DNA from: Pseudomonas sp. MN1F
GTDB taxonomy: Bacteria; Pseudomonadota; Gammaproteobacteria; Pseudomonadales; Pseudomonadaceae
Reading direction: 5' to 3'
NCBI RefSeq assembly: GCF_009391885.1
Contig: NZ_VZII01000039.1
Location: forward strand, 1 to 64,000
Length of the DNA stretch: 64,000 nt
A program made the position numbers and the translations under genes. Positions 1 to 8,894 of the stretch are shown piece by piece. Position 1 is the stretch's first letter. Each line of letters starts with the position of its first letter. The notes under the pieces were generated by a model. The model made no database searches. It saw nothing but the letters and a program-made list of their open reading frames with translations, and had not been told where the DNA came from.

Positions 1-22
1 TGACGGGCATCCATGCCCGTCA
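1..22. other. Perfect inverted repeat at window edge
   Basis: TGACGGGCAT and ATGCCCGTCA form a perfect 10-bp stem around a 2-base centre. No T-run follows on the + strand, so it may be part of a terminator whose gene lies outside the window, or a half-REP. Its function is not resolved. Confidence 0.4.
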
Positions 23-92
23 CCTCCCTCCGCAAGACCTGCGTTCGGCCTCCTGAAGTCGCAATCTGCGTCGCCTGAACTACCGCGCGCTT

Positions 93-146
93 AGAAGCAA
101 AAGCAAAAGCAAGAGCAAGAGCAAGAGCAAGAGCAAGATCAAGAGA
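93..146. repeat. Hexanucleotide tandem repeat AGCAAR
   Basis: About eight imperfect tandem copies of AGCAAA/AGCAAG lie in the leader of the PBP2 gene, ending in AGATCAAGAG. The tract is purine-rich and strand-asymmetric. It is outside any credible reading frame, so copy-number change would alter spacing rather than protein. The rest of 1-375 shows no gene that I can support. Confidence 0.75.
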
Positions 147-375
147 TGTCGTTCAGCTGCTTCAGCCCTGATTCTGAAAGCGCATGAACAAATCTTCATG
201 TTGACCGTTAACGCCCTAATGGTGGGGGGGATGCGCGATCCGGGGCAGTGAGCGGAGCGCGCTTGCCTTGAGGCCCAGGGCCGGGTTGCGTAGCATCGCC
301 GGCCCCGGGGCCGCTGGGCGGCCCAACCGCGGGCGAAGCCCTCGCCTGCCGAATCCGCTACTGTACAGAGCCCCC

Positions 376-2268
376 ATGCCGCAACCGATCCCCCTCAAGG
401 ACCACGAAAAGGAAAAACACCTGGTCAACCGCCGGCTCCTGGCCTGCGCCGCCCTGGTGTTCAGCCTGTGCGCCGTCCTCGTGGGCCGGCTCTATGTGCT
501 GCAGGTGCTGCAGCACGACCAGCAAAGCGCGGTTTCGGAAAACAACCGCGTACACATCCTGCCCATCGCCCCCGAACGCGGGCTGATCTACGACCGCAAC
601 GGCGTGGTGCTGGCCGACAACAAACCCAGCTTCGACCTGACCATGACCCGCGAGCGCGCCGGTGACTCAGCCAAAGTGCTCGACAGCCTGGCGCAAATTC
701 TTGGCCTGGGCGAAGACGACCGCAAGCAATTCGACAAGGACCTGCGCCGCGGCCGCAAGCCGTTCGAGCCGGTCACCCTGATGGTCGGCCTGACCGAAGA
801 ACAGATCGCCCTCATCGCAGTCAACCAGTTCCGCCTGCCCGGCCTGGACGTGGAACCGCAGTTCATCCGCGAATACCCACTGGCCGAACACTTCGCCCAT
901 TCGGTCGGCTACGTCGGGCGCATCAACGAAAAAGAAGCCAAGACCCTCGACAGCACCGAGTACCGCGGTACCCAGTCCATCGGCAAGACCGGCATCGAGC
1001 ACTTCTATGAAGCCCAGCTGCACGGCCATGTAGGCTACGAAGAAGTGGAAACCAATGCCCAGGGCCGGGTGATGCGCGTGCTCAACCACAAGGACCCGAT
1101 CCCCGGCAAGGACATCATCCTCAGCATCGACTCGCACCTGCAGGTGGCCGCCGAAAAGGCCCTGGGCGACCGCCGTGGCTCGGTGGTGGTGCTCGACCCG
1201 GCCAACGGCGACGTGCTGGCGATGGTCAGCAACCCGAGCTTCGACCCCAACCTGTTCGTCAAGGGCATCAGCTTCAAGCAATACGCCGCACTGCGCGACT
1301 CGATCGACCGGCCGCTGTTCAACCGCGTGCTGCGCGGCCTGTATGCGCCCGGCTCGACGGTCAAGCCGGAAGTGGCCATCGCCGGCCTCGACAGCGGCGT
1401 GATCACCCCCGGCAGCCGGGTGTTCGACCCGGGCTACTACGAGCTGCCCAACTACGACCACAAGTACCGCAACTGGAACCACAGCGGCGATGGCTGGGTG
1501 GACATGTACACCGCCATCATGCGGTCCAACGACACCTACTTCTACGACCTGGCGCACAAGCTCGGCATCGACCGCCTGCACGACTACATGGCCGAGTTCG
1601 GCCTGGGCCAAAAGGTCTCGCTGGACATGTTCGAGGAAGCGCCCGGGCTCATGCCTTCCCAGGCGTGGAAGCGCGCCACCCGGCGCCAGGCCTGGTTCCC
1701 GGGCGAGACGCTGATCCTCGGCATCGGCCAGGGTTACATGCAGGTCACCCCGCTGCAGCTGGCCCAGGCCACCAGCCTGCTGGCCAGCAAGGGCGTGTGG
1801 CACCGCCCGCACCTGGCCATGACCGTGGGTGGCGAAACGCCGGTCGACCCCAACCCGATGCCCGACATCGTGCTGCACGACAAGCACGCCTGGGACCAGG
1901 TCAACGTCGGCATGCAGATGGTCATGCACGACCCGCGCGGCATCGCCCGCGCCGCCGCGGCCGGTGCCCAGTACCGCATTGCCGGCAAGAGCGGCACGGC
2001 GCAGGTGGTGGCGATCAAGCAGGGTGAGCGCTACAACCGCAACAAGACCCTCGAACGCCACCGCGACAACGCTCTGTTCGTCGGTTTCGCCCCGGCCGAC
2101 CACCCGAGCATGGTGGTGGCGGTGATGATCGAGAACGGCGAGGCCGGCGGCCGCGTTGCCGGGCCGGTGGTGCGCGAAGTCATGGATGCCTACCTGCTCG
2201 ATGAACAGGGCCACCTGAAGCCTCAATATGCCGGCACTCCGGCGGCCAAGGCCGTGCCGCACAGCTGA
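376..2268 (+). CDS. mrdA: Penicillin-binding protein 2 (peptidoglycan D,D-transpeptidase)
   Basis: Class B penicillin-binding protein of 630 residues. It crosslinks peptidoglycan during cell elongation from the periplasmic face of the inner membrane. After a short basic cytoplasmic tail, one membrane anchor (about residues 18-38, LACAALVFSLCAVLVG) is followed by the dimerisation domain and the transpeptidase domain. The three active-site motifs are present: S327-T-V-K330, S384-N-D and K538-S-G-T. An in-frame ATG exists at 268, but the residues between are low-complexity and proline/arginine-rich. The ATG at 376 gives the usual N-terminus MPQPIPLKDHEKEKH and family length. rodA and other elongasome genes are not adjacent, which suggests an additional, stand-alone PBP2 copy rather than the housekeeping locus; that is inference, since the rest of the genome is not visible. 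Confidence 0.93.
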   Translation: MPQPIPLKDHEKEKHLVNRRLLACAALVFSLCAVLVGRLYVLQVLQHDQQSAVSENNRVHILPIAPERGLIYDRNGVVLADNKPSFDLTMTRERAGDSAKVLDSLAQILGLGEDDRKQFDKDLRRGRKPFEPVTLMVGLTEEQIALIAVNQFRLPGLDVEPQFIREYPLAEHFAHSVGYVGRINEKEAKTLDSTEYRGTQSIGKTGIEHFYEAQLHGHVGYEEVETNAQGRVMRVLNHKDPIPGKDIILSIDSHLQVAAEKALGDRRGSVVVLDPANGDVLAMVSNPSFDPNLFVKGISFKQYAALRDSIDRPLFNRVLRGLYAPGSTVKPEVAIAGLDSGVITPGSRVFDPGYYELPNYDHKYRNWNHSGDGWVDMYTAIMRSNDTYFYDLAHKLGIDRLHDYMAEFGLGQKVSLDMFEEAPGLMPSQAWKRATRRQAWFPGETLILGIGQGYMQVTPLQLAQATSLLASKGVWHRPHLAMTVGGETPVDPNPMPDIVLHDKHAWDQVNVGMQMVMHDPRGIARAAAAGAQYRIAGKSGTAQVVAIKQGERYNRNKTLERHRDNALFVGFAPADHPSMVVAVMIENGEAGGRVAGPVVREVMDAYLLDEQGHLKPQYAGTPAAKAVPHS

Positions 2269-2315
2269 ACCACTGCTGCGCTGACCGCCCAGCAGGCCGT
2301 GAGTGAGCCTTTGCT

Positions 2316-3218
2316 TTACTCACGTTCGAAGAAGCTGCTGCCCTTTTCCTTGAGCAACGTCACCAAAGCCTCTGCCGCCGGCGACAGGTAGCCGTCCGTG
2401 CGCACCGACACTGCCACGGTGCGGCGCATGGTGGTCTGCTTGAGCGGCACTTCGCGCAGCCAGGACATGCCCAAGCCATGTTCGAGGGTTTCCCGGGCGG
2501 CGAAGCTGAGCAACTGGGTACGCGCAATCAGGCGTGGCAGCAGCGAGATGGCGTTGGTCTCGATCTGCACCTGCGGCGCTGGCAACTGGTGGGCGATGAA
2601 CACGTTGTCGATCCAGCGGCGGGCGGTCACCGTCGGCCCCGCCAGCACCCAGCGGTACTGGCAGAGGCGTTGCAGGGTGATGGGGCCGGCGAAGATCGGG
2701 TGCTCGGCGCTGGCCACCACGATCGCTTCGTCTTCGAGGATGGGATAGGTGGTGAACTCGGGGTCCATGGCGATCTGCGGCGAAATGATCACATCCAGGC
2801 GCCCGGCACGCAGGGACTCCTTGAGCACATCGTCCTGGCCGATGGACAGCTTCAAGGTCACTTCCGGTGCCCGTTCCAGCAGCGCTGCGGTCAGGTGCGG
2901 CAGCAGGTGATCGGCCATGCTCGCCGCGCAGCCCAGGCGGATGTTGCCGACCAGACCGCTGGCGAAGTCGCGCACCTCGCGCTCGGTTTCGGCGATGTTC
3001 AGCTGCAGTTGCCTGCCCCGCGCCAGCAGCAGCTTGCCGACATCGGTGAGCTTGATGCGCCGGCCATCACGCTGGAACAAGCGGGTGCCCAGCGACTCTT
3101 CCAGGCGCTGGATGCTCTTGCTCAGTGCTGGCTGGCTGCGGTTGAGCTTCTCCGCCGCCCGGCCCAGGTGGCCCAGCTCGGCGATGGTTTCGAAATAGGT
3201 GAGGTCACGCAGGTCCAT
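2316..3218 (-). CDS. LysR-family transcriptional regulator
   Basis: A 300-residue LysR regulator. The N-terminal winged helix-turn-helix is clear (MDLRDLTYFETIAELGHLGRA, then LNRSQPALSKSIQRLEESLG, about residues 17-45), followed by a linker helix and a LysR substrate-binding domain. It is divergent from the AbrB-family membrane protein at 3343, with about 120 bp between them. Its likely target is that gene, as is usual for divergently placed LysR regulators. The inducer cannot be read from the sequence. Confidence 0.9.
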   Translation of the reverse strand: MDLRDLTYFETIAELGHLGRAAEKLNRSQPALSKSIQRLEESLGTRLFQRDGRRIKLTDVGKLLLARGRQLQLNIAETEREVRDFASGLVGNIRLGCAASMADHLLPHLTAALLERAPEVTLKLSIGQDDVLKESLRAGRLDVIISPQIAMDPEFTTYPILEDEAIVVASAEHPIFAGPITLQRLCQYRWVLAGPTVTARRWIDNVFIAHQLPAPQVQIETNAISLLPRLIARTQLLSFAARETLEHGLGMSWLREVPLKQTTMRRTVAVSVRTDGYLSPAAEALVTLLKEKGSSFFERE

Positions 3219-3342
3219 GATTCATGAATTTCAGTTATGGATTCATCGAAAGTAGAAAATAGACTTGATCGATTGCGCCGTCGATAATTTTCTCCGCTGG
3301 CGCTGCCAGCCCCGCGTTATCGCTGCGCAAGGAGTATCCACG

Positions 3343-4407
3343 TTGCAGACCGCCCTACCCGCCTCTTCCAGACCGCTGTTCCAATGGCTCGCCCTGCTGA
3401 TCTGCGCCGCTGCCTTTGGCCAGTTGCTGCATGCCCTGGCTGTGCCAGCCGGGTTGTTCCTCGGCCCCATGCTGGTGGCCATCGCCTTCGGCGTCGCAGG
3501 CGCCCAACTGCACCTGCACCGCCAGGTGTTTCGCTTCGGCCAAGGCTGCGTCGGCCTGCTGGTCGCCCACTCGGTGAGCTGGGCGGTGCTGGTATCGATG
3601 GCCCAGTCCTGGCATCTGATGCTGGTCGCCACCTTCATCACGGTGGTGCTCAGCGCCTTGGTCGGCCTCGGCACCGTACGCTTCGGAGGCATCCCTGGCA
3701 GCACCGCCGCCTGGGGTACGGCACCGGGGGCGGCTTCAGCGATGGTGCTGATGGCCGAGGAAAATGGCGCCGACGGCCGCGTGGTGGCGACCATGCAATA
3801 TGTGCGGGTGGTGTGCGTGGTGATGATCGGCTCGCTGGTCAGCCACCTGCTCGGCGCCACGCCGGGCGCTGGCGCAGTGGCCAATGCGCCAGCGGTTGTG
3901 GAAAGCCCGCATTTGCTCGACAGCCTGTTCAGCCTTGGTGTGGTGCTGGTAGGTATCACCCTCGGTAACCGCCTGCCTGCCGGCGCCTTGCTGACTCCGC
4001 TGCTGCTCGGCGGCGCCCTGCAACTGAGCGGGCTGCTGACCATCCGCCTGCCTGAACCCTTGCTGGCCGTTGCCTATGGTGCCATCGGCTGCTACATCGG
4101 CCTGCGCTTCGACCGGCAGACCGTGCGCTATGTGTGGAAGCGCCTGCCGACCATGATTGCCGGGGCGGTGGCGTTGATCGTGCTGTGCGCCGCGTGTGCC
4201 TACGTGCTGGCCCTGGCGATGGGCACCGACTTCCTGTCGATGTACCTGGCGACCAGCCCAGGTGGGCTGGATGCCATGGCGATCATTGCGGTGGAAACCC
4301 ATGCCGATGTCGGCCTGGTGCTGGCGATGCAGACGCTACGGTTGTTCGGGGTGATCCTGACTGGGGCCTTCTGTGCGCGGCAGATCATTCGCCTGACCCG
4401 GGGGTAG
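3343..4407 (+). CDS. AbrB-family (duplicated domain) integral membrane protein
   Basis: Polytopic inner-membrane protein of about 354 residues with the two repeated hydrophobic halves and glycine/proline-rich signatures of the bacterial AbrB / 'ammonia monooxygenase-like' membrane family (for example PAGLFLGPMLVAIAFG near the start and YLATSPGGLDAMAIIAVE near the end). The family function is poorly known; some members are treated as transporters or regulators. I chose TTG 3343 because AAGGAG lies 8 nt upstream and the protein then starts just before the first membrane segment. The in-frame ATG at 3265 lies in the divergent promoter and lacks a good ribosome site. It is probably controlled by the divergent LysR regulator. 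Confidence 0.8.
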   Translation: MQTALPASSRPLFQWLALLICAAAFGQLLHALAVPAGLFLGPMLVAIAFGVAGAQLHLHRQVFRFGQGCVGLLVAHSVSWAVLVSMAQSWHLMLVATFITVVLSALVGLGTVRFGGIPGSTAAWGTAPGAASAMVLMAEENGADGRVVATMQYVRVVCVVMIGSLVSHLLGATPGAGAVANAPAVVESPHLLDSLFSLGVVLVGITLGNRLPAGALLTPLLLGGALQLSGLLTIRLPEPLLAVAYGAIGCYIGLRFDRQTVRYVWKRLPTMIAGAVALIVLCAACAYVLALAMGTDFLSMYLATSPGGLDAMAIIAVETHADVGLVLAMQTLRLFGVILTGAFCARQIIRLTRG

Positions 4408-4489
4408 TGGGTAGCGGTGCAGTCTGGAGAGTGGTGGCGCCTGGGTGATCAGTGCTACACCATGGTCGCCTGCCGGCATCTGGCCGGGC

Positions 4490-4969
4490 CTACCCTCTCA
4501 ATGCAGCCTCGATCTTCGCCACGTCGATCTTGCCCATGGTCATCATGGCTTCAAACGCTCGCTTGGCGGCGGCCTTGTCGGGGTTGGCGATGGCTTCGAT
4601 GAGGACGCGCGGGGTGATCTGCCAGGAGATGCCCCACTTGTCCTTGCACCAGCCGCAGACGCTCTCGCTGCCGCCGTTGCTGACGATGGCATGCCAGAGC
4701 CGGTCGGTCTCGGCCTGGTCCTCGGTGCTGACCTGGAACGAAAACGCCTCGCTGTGCTTGAACGTGGTGCCGCCATTGAGCCCCACGCAAGGGATGCCCA
4801 TGACGGTGAACTCGACCGTGATCACGTCCCCGGCCTTGCCCGAGGGGTAGTCGCCAGGGGCCGGGTGCACCGCCACCACCTGGCTGTCGGGGAAGGTCCG
4901 GGCATAGAAGTTGGCCGCTGCTTCGGCATCTTTGTCGAACCACAGGCAGATCGTGTTCTTGGCAGTCAT
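4490..4969 (-). CDS. VOC-family protein (PhnB / 3-demethylubiquinone methyltransferase-like fold)
   Basis: A 159-residue vicinal-oxygen-chelate (glyoxalase-fold) protein. The sequence from ICLWFDKDAEAAANFYARTFP through TFKHSEAFSFQVSTEDQAETDRLW to GWCKDKWGISWQITP matches the PhnB-like branch, often mis-named 3-demethylubiquinone-9 3-methyltransferase. It has no SAM-binding motif, so a methyltransferase role is not supported. It stands alone, convergent with the AbrB-family gene and divergent from the zinc-ribbon gene. The substrate is unknown. Confidence 0.85.
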   Translation of the reverse strand: MTAKNTICLWFDKDAEAAANFYARTFPDSQVVAVHPAPGDYPSGKAGDVITVEFTVMGIPCVGLNGGTTFKHSEAFSFQVSTEDQAETDRLWHAIVSNGGSESVCGWCKDKWGISWQITPRVLIEAIANPDKAAAKRAFEAMMTMGKIDVAKIEAALRG

Positions 4970-5159
4970 GGCAAGGCTCCATGGAGAACAGAAAGCCTTG
5001 AGTCTAGCTCTTCAGCTCAGGCTGACGATGACCACAGCCAAGCTAACGCTCAGAAGCGCCCTACTAACCACAGAGAAATATCCTACAACCCACCGATTCC
5101 CAGGCATTGCATCATTCCTGACGAACCTCACAAGCGACTTTTCGCAGGGAGATACAGGT

Positions 5160-6497
5160 TTGTCGGATTTCAAATCAAAGTTGCAGCACCTCAGCGCCGA
5201 ACAGATCGAGGCGTTATACAGCGACTACATCGGCGGTGAAAAAATTGCCCTGCTGCTCGAACGCTACGCCATCGACCTCGCCCCCAGCAGCCTGATCAAG
5301 GCCTTCCCCCCGGTGCCTTGCGCCGAGCTCGAGTGCCCTTACTGCGAAGTCAGCCTGTACGAGCGGCGCAAAAGCCGCTCGGCCAACAGCTGGAACGACA
5401 ACCTTGCCTATTGCCCGAACTGCGCCCACCGTCATTACTTCCCGGGGCGCAACCAATGGCATCGCAATTGTGCCTGCCAGCCTTGCCTGGCGGCGCGTGA
5501 ACGGGCGAGGCAGGCCAAGGCCATCGAGCAACGCAAGCGCATCAAGGAGCACTGGTCATTGGCCAAGCGCCTGCCGGTGCCGTTGCGCACGCTGTCGATC
5601 ACCCGCCAGTTGCAGTTGCTGGCGGTGCTAGAAGTACGCATGGATACGCAAAGGGATTGCATCCTGGCTGCGGAAAAAACCAGCGGGGATGCGCGTGTCA
5701 GCCCATCCCCGGGCATGGATTCAACCATCCTGCTGGCACTGCACGAGGACCAGATCCTGCTGGTCGACCCCGATTCGCCGCTGGAGGCCTTCAGCGACGA
5801 CCCGACACCGAAGGCCTGGCAGAACAAGGTGCGCTGGATCGCCAATGTCAGCCTGGATGACCCCCAGCGGGCCGGCGTTGGCCCCCTGTATCGCGCGTTG
5901 CACAAGGCTCTGTCCGCTGGCCCGCAGCCGCAATGGCATGACCAACTCGTCGCCGCCATCAAGCTGCTTTGCACCGAAGAAGTCTGCGCCTACATCGCCA
6001 GCCGGAGCGCGGAACACGGCCTGCCCTTCGAGGCCAGGAACAAAGCCGCCGAGGCCGCCGCGCAGCTGCTCGACACGCACCCCGTACGGCACATCTGGTC
6101 ACTGGCCAATACTGCCGTGCGTGGGGCGCTGTCATTCGTCGCTCGCGCCCATGTCAACAAACTCCATGCCGCCAACACCATTCCCGGGAGCATGCTGTCG
6201 CTGAGCGAACGCGCCATCCGCGAGGACTGGCAGTTCACTGTATCGAGCTACGACAACCACGCCCCGCGTTCAGGCTTCAGCCAGGCGCTGTTCGACGTGC
6301 TGTTGCAACAGCATGATCATGGCCTGAGCCGCAAGGTCAGCGACTACATCGCAGAGCTGCCGGGGAGCGCGGACAGCAAGGGCTGCACGCTGTTCTGCGC
6401 TATGTGCGGGTCGAGCCTGGTACATGTGAAGGCGGGGCCTTGGGAAACCATCGTCAATTGCAAGGACTGCCTCGCCAGGACCCTCATATCGACCTGA
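5160..6497 (+). CDS. Uncharacterised cysteine-rich (zinc-ribbon) protein
   Basis: I do not recognise this family. The protein has about 445 residues if started at TTG 5160, which has AGGGAGA 7-8 nt upstream and gives LSDFKSKLQHLSAEQIEALYSDY. An in-frame ATG at 5028 would add 44 residues of non-conserved-looking sequence overlapping the leader of the VOC gene. The N-terminal third carries CPYC, CPNC and CACQPC clusters separated by aromatic and basic residues, and the far C-terminus has CTLFCAMC plus CKDC. Two zinc-ribbon modules thus flank a central, largely alpha-helical, uncharged-looking region without enzyme motifs I can name. No signal peptide or membrane segment is visible. A nucleic-acid-binding or scaffold role is possible but unproven. 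The start is the weakest part of the call. Confidence 0.7.
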   Translation: MSDFKSKLQHLSAEQIEALYSDYIGGEKIALLLERYAIDLAPSSLIKAFPPVPCAELECPYCEVSLYERRKSRSANSWNDNLAYCPNCAHRHYFPGRNQWHRNCACQPCLAARERARQAKAIEQRKRIKEHWSLAKRLPVPLRTLSITRQLQLLAVLEVRMDTQRDCILAAEKTSGDARVSPSPGMDSTILLALHEDQILLVDPDSPLEAFSDDPTPKAWQNKVRWIANVSLDDPQRAGVGPLYRALHKALSAGPQPQWHDQLVAAIKLLCTEEVCAYIASRSAEHGLPFEARNKAAEAAAQLLDTHPVRHIWSLANTAVRGALSFVARAHVNKLHAANTIPGSMLSLSERAIREDWQFTVSSYDNHAPRSGFSQALFDVLLQQHDHGLSRKVSDYIAELPGSADSKGCTLFCAMCGSSLVHVKAGPWETIVNCKDCLARTLIST

Positions 6498-6521
6498 AAA
6501 AAAGCGCCCCACACGGGGCGC
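6497..6521 (-). terminator. Rho-independent terminator of the porin gene
   Basis: GCGCCCC-acac-GGGGCGC (6504-6521) precedes seven A residues on the + strand, which become a U-run in minus-strand transcripts leaving the porin gene. It overlaps the stop codon of the convergent zinc-ribbon gene. Confidence 0.85.
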
Positions 6522-6571
6522 CAAACCATCCACCTCTTACCAAAGGAGCTTGAACGCTTCCAAAGGTGAAT

Positions 6572-7915
6572 TCACAGCACTGACAGCGGGTATTCAACGA
6601 TCAGCCGCACTTCGTCCAGGTCCGACTCGAACGCCGTGGCCCGCGTTGTAGCCTGGCGCACGCGCAATGACAGGTCCTTGGCCGCGCCGCTCTGCACCAC
6701 GTACTTGACCTCGATATCCCGCTCCCAGCGCTTTTGGTCGGTCAACGGGTTGCCATCCGCGTCGCGGCGCATGTAAAAGGCGTTGGCGTTGGAATAGTCG
6801 GCATCGGTACCTTTTGCGTAACGGGTCATGAACGACAGCCCCGGCACCCCGTAGGTCGCCATGTCCAGGTCATAGCGCAGCATCCACGAGCGCTCCTTGG
6901 GCGAGTTGAAGTCGCTGTACTGGATGGAGTTGTCGAGGTAGATCGAGTCGGACTGGCGCAGGTAGTCGAAATCGTCATCGCCATTATTGCGCTGGTGGCT
7001 CAGCGCCACGGTATGCGCACCGAAGCGCACCCCGACTTTGGCGCTCCAGATATCGTTGTCGAATTCGCCCAGGCGCTGCTGGCCTTCATCGACGGCCTTG
7101 TAATAGTTGAAGCCGCCGATCAGGGCGAGGTTTTCAGCAAGCGGCCAGCTGGCACTGGTACCGGCGTAGTACTGGTTCCACACATCCTTGAGCCGGCTGC
7201 TGAACAGGCTGACGCTGATGTGTTCGTTGAGGTTGTAATCGCCACCGCCATAGGCGATCCAGGGCGAATCCACCGGGCCACCGTAAAAGGTCACGAAATT
7301 CTCGCGCATGTCGCTGGAGACCGGCTGGCTCATCGCATGCAGGCGGCCGCCCTGCAGGGTCAGGTCCTTGAGGCTGGTGTTCTCCACGGTCACGCCGCGA
7401 AAGCTCTCCGGCAACAGGCGCGAATCGCCCGCGGCCACCACCGGGTTGGCCGGGAATACATCACCCACCTTGAGCACGGTATCGAACAGTCGCACCTTGG
7501 CGGCACCGCCCAGCTTGGTGTATTCGTCACGCGCCTGGCCGTCGTGGTCCACCGGCAGCACATCGAACGAACTGCGCCCGCCGTTGCGCCCACCACCGGT
7601 GTCCAGTTTGAGGCCGAGCATGGCGAAGGCATCCAGGCCGAAACCCACCGTGCCCTGGGTGAAGCCGGATTGGTAGCGGGTGATGATGGCGTGCGCCCAG
7701 GCTTCGGAGTAACCATTGCTCGCTGGCTTGGTCGCGCTCTGCACCGGGGCTGGCCCGTCGCGGTTGTCGCGGTTGAAGTAGAAGTTGCGGTTGAGCACAT
7801 TGAGCTTGCTGCCCTCGATGAAACCTTCGGGTTCAGCTTCGGCTGCATTTGCCAGTGCACTGACGCCAGACAGCGTCAGGCATGCAGCCAGGGACAGGGG
7901 GGCGGTTCGGGACAT
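6572..7915 (-). CDS. OprD-family outer-membrane porin
   Basis: A 447-residue outer-membrane porin. Cleavable signal peptide MSRTAPLSLAACLTLSGVSALANAA, then the OprD-type start (GFIEGSKLNVLNRNFYFNRDNRDG), alternating beta-strand sequence throughout, and a C-terminal strand ending in EYPLSVL. OprD-family porins are 18-stranded substrate-selective channels for amino acids, peptides or aromatic acids. The substrate of this one cannot be told, and no catabolic partner is adjacent. A good GGAG ribosome site precedes the ATG, and its own terminator lies at 6497-6521. Confidence 0.9.
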   Translation of the reverse strand: MSRTAPLSLAACLTLSGVSALANAAEAEPEGFIEGSKLNVLNRNFYFNRDNRDGPAPVQSATKPASNGYSEAWAHAIITRYQSGFTQGTVGFGLDAFAMLGLKLDTGGGRNGGRSSFDVLPVDHDGQARDEYTKLGGAAKVRLFDTVLKVGDVFPANPVVAAGDSRLLPESFRGVTVENTSLKDLTLQGGRLHAMSQPVSSDMRENFVTFYGGPVDSPWIAYGGGDYNLNEHISVSLFSSRLKDVWNQYYAGTSASWPLAENLALIGGFNYYKAVDEGQQRLGEFDNDIWSAKVGVRFGAHTVALSHQRNNGDDDFDYLRQSDSIYLDNSIQYSDFNSPKERSWMLRYDLDMATYGVPGLSFMTRYAKGTDADYSNANAFYMRRDADGNPLTDQKRWERDIEVKYVVQSGAAKDLSLRVRQATTRATAFESDLDEVRLIVEYPLSVL

Positions 7916-8198
7916 CCGAGGCTCCTTGGGTGACGGATTTTTGTTGTGTCGGCGCAGGCAGAGAGTGGGGCCTGGCGGATAACGTCAAGGTGATCGGAGC
8001 ATTACAATCGTGTCATGCGCAGGCAGTGCCTCTAGCCCGGCATTTGCAACATTCTGTAGGCAATTCCTACGCTCAGCAGTGAACCTGCTTACAAAAATGC
8101 GGTCTGTCCCTGACGGTCAATTCACCGACCGGTTCGCCGGCCCCGTCGCTGATCGACAGTTTCCGGGCCTATTTTTCCTGTTGCAGCGAAGACCCAAC

Positions 8199-8849
8199 AT
8201 GCCTGAATCCCGCCCAGCCTCCCTTGCCCTCCCTGCCCTGCGCGGCAGCCTGCTCGCCGCCCTGGTGGCTCTTGCCGTTCCCGCGCATGCCGAAGAGCCG
8301 GCCAGCGATGCGCGCTGGGTCAGCGACAGCTTGAGCACTTACGTGCGCAGTGGCCCGACCGATGGCCACCGCATCGTCGGCACGCTCAAGTCCGGGCAGA
8401 AACTCACCCTGGTCGGCAGCCAGGGCAACTACAGCCAGGTGCGTGGGCAGAATGGCGACCTGGTGTGGATCCTCACCAACGACCTGCAATCGGTGCCGGG
8501 CCAGAACGAGCGCCTGCCGCAACTTGACGCACAGGTGGCGGAACTGTCCGGGCAGCTCAAGACCATCGATGACAGCTGGAAGAACCGCGTGCAGGGCATG
8601 CAGGAAACGCTCGACTCGCGCAAGAAGCTCATCGATGAGCTGGAAGCACGCAACCAGGCGCTCAACGAACAGCTTGAGCAGAGCCAGTCGAGCCTGCGCG
8701 ACACCCAGGCGCGCCTGGGCGACGAGAACAAGCAGGTGATGATGCGTTACATGGTGTATGGCGGCAGCATCGCTGGCGCTGGCCTGCTGGTGGGGCTGAT
8801 CCTGCCGGCGCTGACCCGTGGGCGGAAAAAGAACGACCGCTGGTTCTGA
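8199..8849 (+). CDS. SH3-domain envelope protein (TIGR04211 / YgiM type)
   Basis: A 216-residue envelope protein. Signal peptide (about residues 1-31, ending AVPAHAEEP), a bacterial SH3 domain (ARWVSDSLSTYVRSGPTDGHR to GDLVWILTNDLQS), a long predicted coiled coil (LPQLDAQVAELSGQLKTIDD through RLGDENKQ), then one C-terminal membrane helix (GSIAGAGLLVGLILPALT) and a basic cytoplasmic tail. This order is the standard TIGR04211 architecture. The role is unknown; homologues are linked to envelope maintenance. ATG 8199 is chosen because the signal peptide starts there. The longer frame from 8010 is upstream leader. Confidence 0.88.
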   Translation: MPESRPASLALPALRGSLLAALVALAVPAHAEEPASDARWVSDSLSTYVRSGPTDGHRIVGTLKSGQKLTLVGSQGNYSQVRGQNGDLVWILTNDLQSVPGQNERLPQLDAQVAELSGQLKTIDDSWKNRVQGMQETLDSRKKLIDELEARNQALNEQLEQSQSSLRDTQARLGDENKQVMMRYMVYGGSIAGAGLLVGLILPALTRGRKKNDRWF

Positions 8850-8856
8850 TGACGGC

Positions 8857-8890
8857 CATGCCGGCCCCGCGCAGAGGCCGGCATGAAAAA
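8857..8890. terminator. Terminator hairpin between convergent genes
   Basis: CATGCCGGCC pairs perfectly with GGCCGGCATG (8857-8866 with 8876-8885). AAAAA follows on the + strand, giving a U-run for the minus-strand small-protein gene. It probably serves both convergent genes. Confidence 0.75.
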
Positions 8891-8894
8891 GGCG

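Noticed and set aside
93..146. The AGCAAR repeats as a CRISPR array
   Set aside because: Units are six bases with no spacers.
268..375. Translation of PBP2 from the ATG at 268
   Set aside because: The 36 extra residues are low-complexity Arg/Pro/Gly sequence, and the normal family N-terminus begins at 376.
667..2262. A 531-codon antisense frame within the PBP2 gene
   Set aside because: Shadow of a gene with all three penicillin-binding motifs in place.
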